Notes under the pieces: model-generated | Seen by the model: only the letters and a program-made list of their open reading frames with translations | Databases searched by the model: none | Told to the model about the DNA's origin: nothing | In this document: in pieces, positions 7,523 to 9,609 of the stretch | Layout: each line of letters starts with the position of its first letter | Position numbering within the stretch: position 1 is the stretch's first letter | Program-made: the position numbers and the translations under genes | Source of the DNA: Pseudomonadota bacterium | GTDB taxonomy: Bacteria; Pseudomonadota; Alphaproteobacteria; Caulobacterales; Caulobacteraceae | DNA: 9,609 nucleotides | Direction of reading: 5' to 3' | Assembly (NCBI GenBank): GCA_023434265.1 | Contig: JAEYTA010000058.1 | Location: forward strand, 1 to 9,609

Positions 7523-7645
7523 GAGGACGCCTCCACGGGTCCTCCGGAGCGACCGGCGCCGATTTCGGGCCGGGCGAGCCGATCTCCCACCGCCGGTCCG
7601 GGCCCAAACCGCAGGGCCGGCTCAACCTTGCTGATCCTCAGGAGG
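7523..7645 (+). promoter_or_regulatory. Putative ROSE-type RNA thermometer in the hsp20 leader
   Basis: The leader can form successive hairpins. Hairpin 1 is GAGGAC (7523-7528) with GTCCTC (7539-7544). Hairpin 2 is CCGGC-g-CCG (7553-7561) with CGG-GCCGG (7566-7573). Hairpin 3 is CC-g-GGCCC (7598-7605) with GGGCCGG (7614-7620). The last puts CTTGCT (7627-7632) opposite the Shine-Dalgarno AGGAGG (7640-7645) across a seven-base loop. It pairs U-A, C-G, G opposite G, U-A, U-G, C-G. The UYGCU motif facing AGGA with a G-G mismatch is the hallmark of ROSE thermometers of small heat-shock genes, which melt on heating and free the ribosome binding site. A competing short hairpin, ATCC (7634-7637) with GGAT (7644-7647), would also hide the site. 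I could not compute folding energies. Confidence 0.75.
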
Positions 7646-7650
7646 ATGAC

Positions 7651-8121
7651 ATGCGTACCTACGACTTCTCGCCGCTCTACCGTTCGGCCGTCGGCTTCGA
7701 CCGTCTGGCCAGTCTGCTGGAAAGCGCCGCCCGCACCAGCCAGGAGAACGGCTGGCCGCCCTACAACATCGAGACCACGGGCGAGAACGCCTATCGCATC
7801 GAGATCGCCGTCGCCGGCTTCACGCCCGACGAGCTGAACATCGAGGTGAAGGAGAACCTGCTCACCGTCACCGGCCGCAAGACCGCCAACGACGACGGCG
7901 GCGAGCGGACCTTCCTGCACCGCGGCCTGGCCGAGCGCGACTTCGAGCGCCGCTTCCAGCTGGCCGACTATGTGGTGGTGAAGGGCGCGGACCTGGTCAA
8001 CGGCCTGCTGTCGATCGACCTCGCCCGCGAACTGCCCGAGGCGCTGAAGCCGCGCCGCATCGAGATCGGCGCCGGCTCGTCCCAGCCGCTGATCGAGGGC
8101 AAGAAGGCGAAGGCGGCGTAA
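7651..8121 (+). CDS. Small heat-shock protein Hsp20 (IbpA-like, alpha-crystallin domain)
   Basis: The 156-residue cytoplasmic, ATP-independent chaperone would hold unfolding proteins in large oligomers for later refolding by DnaK/ClpB. The N-terminal arm (1-35) contains FDRLASLLE, typical of IbpA-like class A proteins. The alpha-crystallin domain (about 36-130) starts at PPYNIE and includes AYRIEIAVAGF, LTVTGRK, FLHRGLAERDFERRFQLADYV and an A-x-L-x-x-GLL segment (ADLVNGLLSIDL). The C-terminal tail carries the I-x-I anchor IEI at residues 137-139, used for oligomer assembly. The ATG at 7651 is fixed by AGGAGG five bases upstream. The gene stands alone, with its own RpoH-type promoter, a putative RNA thermometer and a strong terminator. 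Expect heat induction at both transcription and translation. It could be called ibpA or hspD depending on the genome, so I leave the symbol empty. Confidence 0.95.
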   Translation: MRTYDFSPLYRSAVGFDRLASLLESAARTSQENGWPPYNIETTGENAYRIEIAVAGFTPDELNIEVKENLLTVTGRKTANDDGGERTFLHRGLAERDFERRFQLADYVVVKGADLVNGLLSIDLARELPEALKPRRIEIGAGSSQPLIEGKKAKAA

Positions 8122-8145
8122 ACCCGCCTTCCAGCGAGCCCGATG

Positions 8146-8176
8146 AAGGGGACGGCGTCCGCGCCGTCCCCTTTTT
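8146..8176 (+). terminator. Intrinsic terminator of hsp20
   Basis: A perfect 12-bp stem, AAGGGGACGGCG (8146-8157) with 8162-8173, closes on a TCCG loop and runs into five Ts (8172-8176). It lies 24 bases after the hsp20 stop. On the minus strand the stem is not followed by a T-run, so it probably serves the convergent pentapeptide gene poorly. Confidence 0.92.
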
Positions 8177-8183
8177 CGCGGGT

Positions 8184-9416
8184 TCAGGCCGCCGCGGCGG
8201 GCGTCGGGGCGAGCGACAGGAGCTGATCCTCGCCGAGCGCGCCGGGATCGATGCGGGCCCCGGAGACGTCGGCGCCGTCCAGGCGTGCGCCGGCGAGCGA
8301 GGCCCCCTCCAGCCGGGCGTAGCGCAGGCCGGCGCCGGTCAGAACGGTCGGCGCGATTCGGCCGCCGCCCAGCGGCAGCGCGCCGAGTTGGGCGCCGCGC
8401 AGGTCGGCCTTGTGCAGCAGGGCGCGGCTCATCCGGGCGGCGCGCAGATCGGCGCCGCGCAGGTCGCAGCCGCGCAGATCGGCGTCTTCCAGACAGGCGC
8501 CCTGCAGGGCGACGCCGCGCAGGTCCATGCCGACGAAACAGGTCCTGCGGCCGCTGAGGCCCGGCAGTTTCAGGTCGCGCAGGCGATCGCCCAGCGGGCG
8601 CAGATCGGCTCCGTCGAACACCGCCGGCGCGCCGAGCACGCCGCCGCTCGCGGCCCAGGCGTTGGCGTCCAGGGCCTGCTCCAGCAGGGCCTCGGCCTGA
8701 TCCAGCGCTTCGCCGGACGGGGCCCGCAAGGCGCCGGTGAGATCGGCGCGCTCGGTCCGCGCCCGCTCCACGGCGACGCCCGTCAGCACGGCCCCGCGCA
8801 GCTGGGCCCCGGCGAGGTTGGCCCCGTCGACGGCCGCGTCCTCGAGCAGGGCGCCGCTGAGGTCGGCGTCGCGCAGATTGGCCCCGGTCAGGCGGGCGCC
8901 GCGCATGGCGCAGTCGGTGAAGTCGGCGCGGAAGGCGGTGACGCCGTCGAGCAGCGAGCCGTTGAGGGTGGCCCCGGCGAAGGTCGCGCCGTCGGCGACG
9001 CCGCGCCGCGTCTCGTGGCGCACCGCGGCCAGCCCCTTGGTGGCGTGCGGGACGGCCAGCACCCCCTCGCGGAAGTCGGCGCGGGTCAGGTCGGCGTCCA
9101 TCAGGCTGGCCCCGCGCAGGCAGGCGCCGCGCAGGTCGGCGCGCACCATGGCGGCCCGGCTGAAGTCGGCGCCGCGCAGATCGCAGCAGAACAGCACCGC
9201 CCCGTCGAGACGGGCGCCGGCGAAGAGGGCGTCCTCGAGCGCGCAGCCCGTGAAGTCGGCCTCGCGCAGGTCGCGGCCGGACAGGTCGAGGCCGTTGAGA
9301 TCGGCGAACTTCAGGGTCAGGCGGCGCCCGCCCGGCCGGCCGGCGAGCAGCCGCTCGTGGGCGGCCATCATGACGTCGAGTTCGCCCTGGCTCAGGCCCC
9401 GCCGGACGAAGGTCAT
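8184..9416 (-). CDS. Pentapeptide-repeat protein, 410 residues
   Basis: The protein is built mainly of A(D/N)LxG-type pentapeptide repeats, which fold as a right-handed four-sided beta-helix. Repeats run in blocks at about residues 35-120, 143-230, 295-347 and 358-388. The blocks are broken by short non-repeat segments around 120-142 and by a longer linker at about 232-290 that includes a helical-looking EALDQAEALLEQALDANAW. The N-terminal 30 residues (MTFVRRGLSQGELDVMMAAHERLLAG) are a non-repeat cap. No signal peptide or membrane helix is visible, so a cytoplasmic site is likely. Pentapeptide proteins include DNA-mimic gyrase protectors, secretion-system components and many of unknown role; nothing here selects among these. 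The ATG at 9416 overlaps the upstream gene's stop as ATGA, with GAGG seven bases upstream, so the pair is probably co-translated. The repeats create DNA-level near-repeats (for example GCCGCGCAGGTC on the plus strand). Confidence 0.9.
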   Translation of the reverse strand: MTFVRRGLSQGELDVMMAAHERLLAGRPGGRRLTLKFADLNGLDLSGRDLREADFTGCALEDALFAGARLDGAVLFCCDLRGADFSRAAMVRADLRGACLRGASLMDADLTRADFREGVLAVPHATKGLAAVRHETRRGVADGATFAGATLNGSLLDGVTAFRADFTDCAMRGARLTGANLRDADLSGALLEDAAVDGANLAGAQLRGAVLTGVAVERARTERADLTGALRAPSGEALDQAEALLEQALDANAWAASGGVLGAPAVFDGADLRPLGDRLRDLKLPGLSGRRTCFVGMDLRGVALQGACLEDADLRGCDLRGADLRAARMSRALLHKADLRGAQLGALPLGGGRIAPTVLTGAGLRYARLEGASLAGARLDGADVSGARIDPGALGEDQLLSLAPTPAAAA

Positions 9417-9609
9417 TCGGCGGCCTCGAAGCGGGCCGGCGCCTCCAGCCCGCGCGCGCCGCGCGTGACCGCCCCGGTCAGGACGGCGTCCTTGAGCATG
9501 GCTCCGTGCAAGACGGTGCGGCTGAGGTCGGCGTCGACCAGGTTGGCGCGCTTCAGATCCGCGCCGGAGAGGTCCGCCCCCTTGAGGCAGGCGCCGGTCA
9601 GGTCGGCGG
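9413..9609 (-). CDS. Pentapeptide-repeat protein, partial (C-terminal 64 residues)
   Basis: This frame enters from the right edge of the window and ends at TGA 9413-9415, overlapping the next gene's ATG by the sequence ATGA. The visible 64 residues read as repeats (ADLTGACLKGADLSGADLKR, then ANLVDADLSRTVLHGAMLKDAVLTGA). A short non-repeat tail ending in ARFEAAE follows. It is a second pentapeptide-repeat protein in tandem with the complete one. They are separate genes, not one gene broken by a frameshift, as far as can be judged: the following gene begins with its own non-repeat cap and ribosome binding site. The start and most of the protein lie outside the window. Confidence 0.85.
   Translation of the reverse strand, partial: ADLTGACLKGADLSGADLKRANLVDADLSRTVLHGAMLKDAVLTGAVTRGARGLEAPARFEAAE

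Noticed and set aside
6174..7634. A 486-codon plus-strand frame opposite the methyltransferase-like genes
   Set aside because: Antisense shadow with Gly/Arg-rich composition and no recognisable domain. The minus-strand frames carry signal peptides and conserved motifs.
6520..7920. A 466-codon minus-strand frame spanning the second methyltransferase-like gene, the hsp20 leader and part of hsp20
   Set aside because: It lies in a different frame from the real gene, is Arg/Pro-rich and crosses the heat-shock promoter and leader.
8390..8540. Recurring GCCGCGCAGGTC-like sequence, considered as a tandem repeat array or CRISPR
   Set aside because: The spacing and degeneracy are those of the codons for pentapeptide repeats in the minus-strand gene. 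There are no uniform repeats with unique spacers.

Overview
The window is GC-rich bacterial chromosome with dense coding on both strands. Gene content suggests an alphaproteobacterium, probably of the Caulobacterales (Caulobacter, Brevundimonas or Phenylobacterium type). The clues are a small XRE regulator with the RFQQIQKYE recognition helix, a HisN-type phosphatase, an IbpA-like small heat-shock protein behind an RpoH-like promoter and a ROSE-like leader, and the very high GC. The taxonomic call is inference from style and gene families, not from a marker gene.

Layout from left to right. (1) typA/bipA (63-1895, +) is a complete ribosome-associated GTPase. (2) A secreted protein with a Pro/Ala-rich repetitive tail (2030-2689, +) meets a convergent three-helix GlsB/YeaQ-type membrane protein (2762-3019, -) at a long, probably bidirectional hairpin terminator. 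(3) Divergent from the membrane protein is an XRE-family regulator (3201-3578, +). The spacer between it and hisN (3699-4484, +) is filled almost entirely by an inverted-repeat element made of GTGGCGA heptamers. (4) A block on the minus strand, read right to left, holds two paralogous methyltransferase-fold proteins. The first to be read (6558-7385) has a Sec signal peptide, and the second (5561-6472) has a Tat-like lipoprotein signal. The second overlaps an alpha/beta hydrolase (4494-5564) by four bases. (5) Divergent from this block is an hsp20 gene (7651-8121, +) with a sigma-32-like promoter, a leader of about 130 bases that folds into several hairpins and ends in a ROSE-type thermosensor motif, and a strong intrinsic terminator. 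(6) Two pentapeptide-repeat protein genes overlap by ATGA on the minus strand: one complete (8184-9416) and one entering from the right edge (9413-9609, partial).

Most genes are ordinary housekeeping or stress functions. No phage, transposase, CRISPR array, tRNA or rRNA is visible, and I see no clearly new multi-gene system. The most informative non-coding features are the heat-shock promoter with its putative RNA thermometer, and the heptamer inverted repeat against the hisN start codon. The least understood proteins are the exported methyltransferase-like pair, whose cofactor-binding motif and export signals do not fit a standard cytoplasmic methyltransferase, and the tandem pentapeptide-repeat genes.
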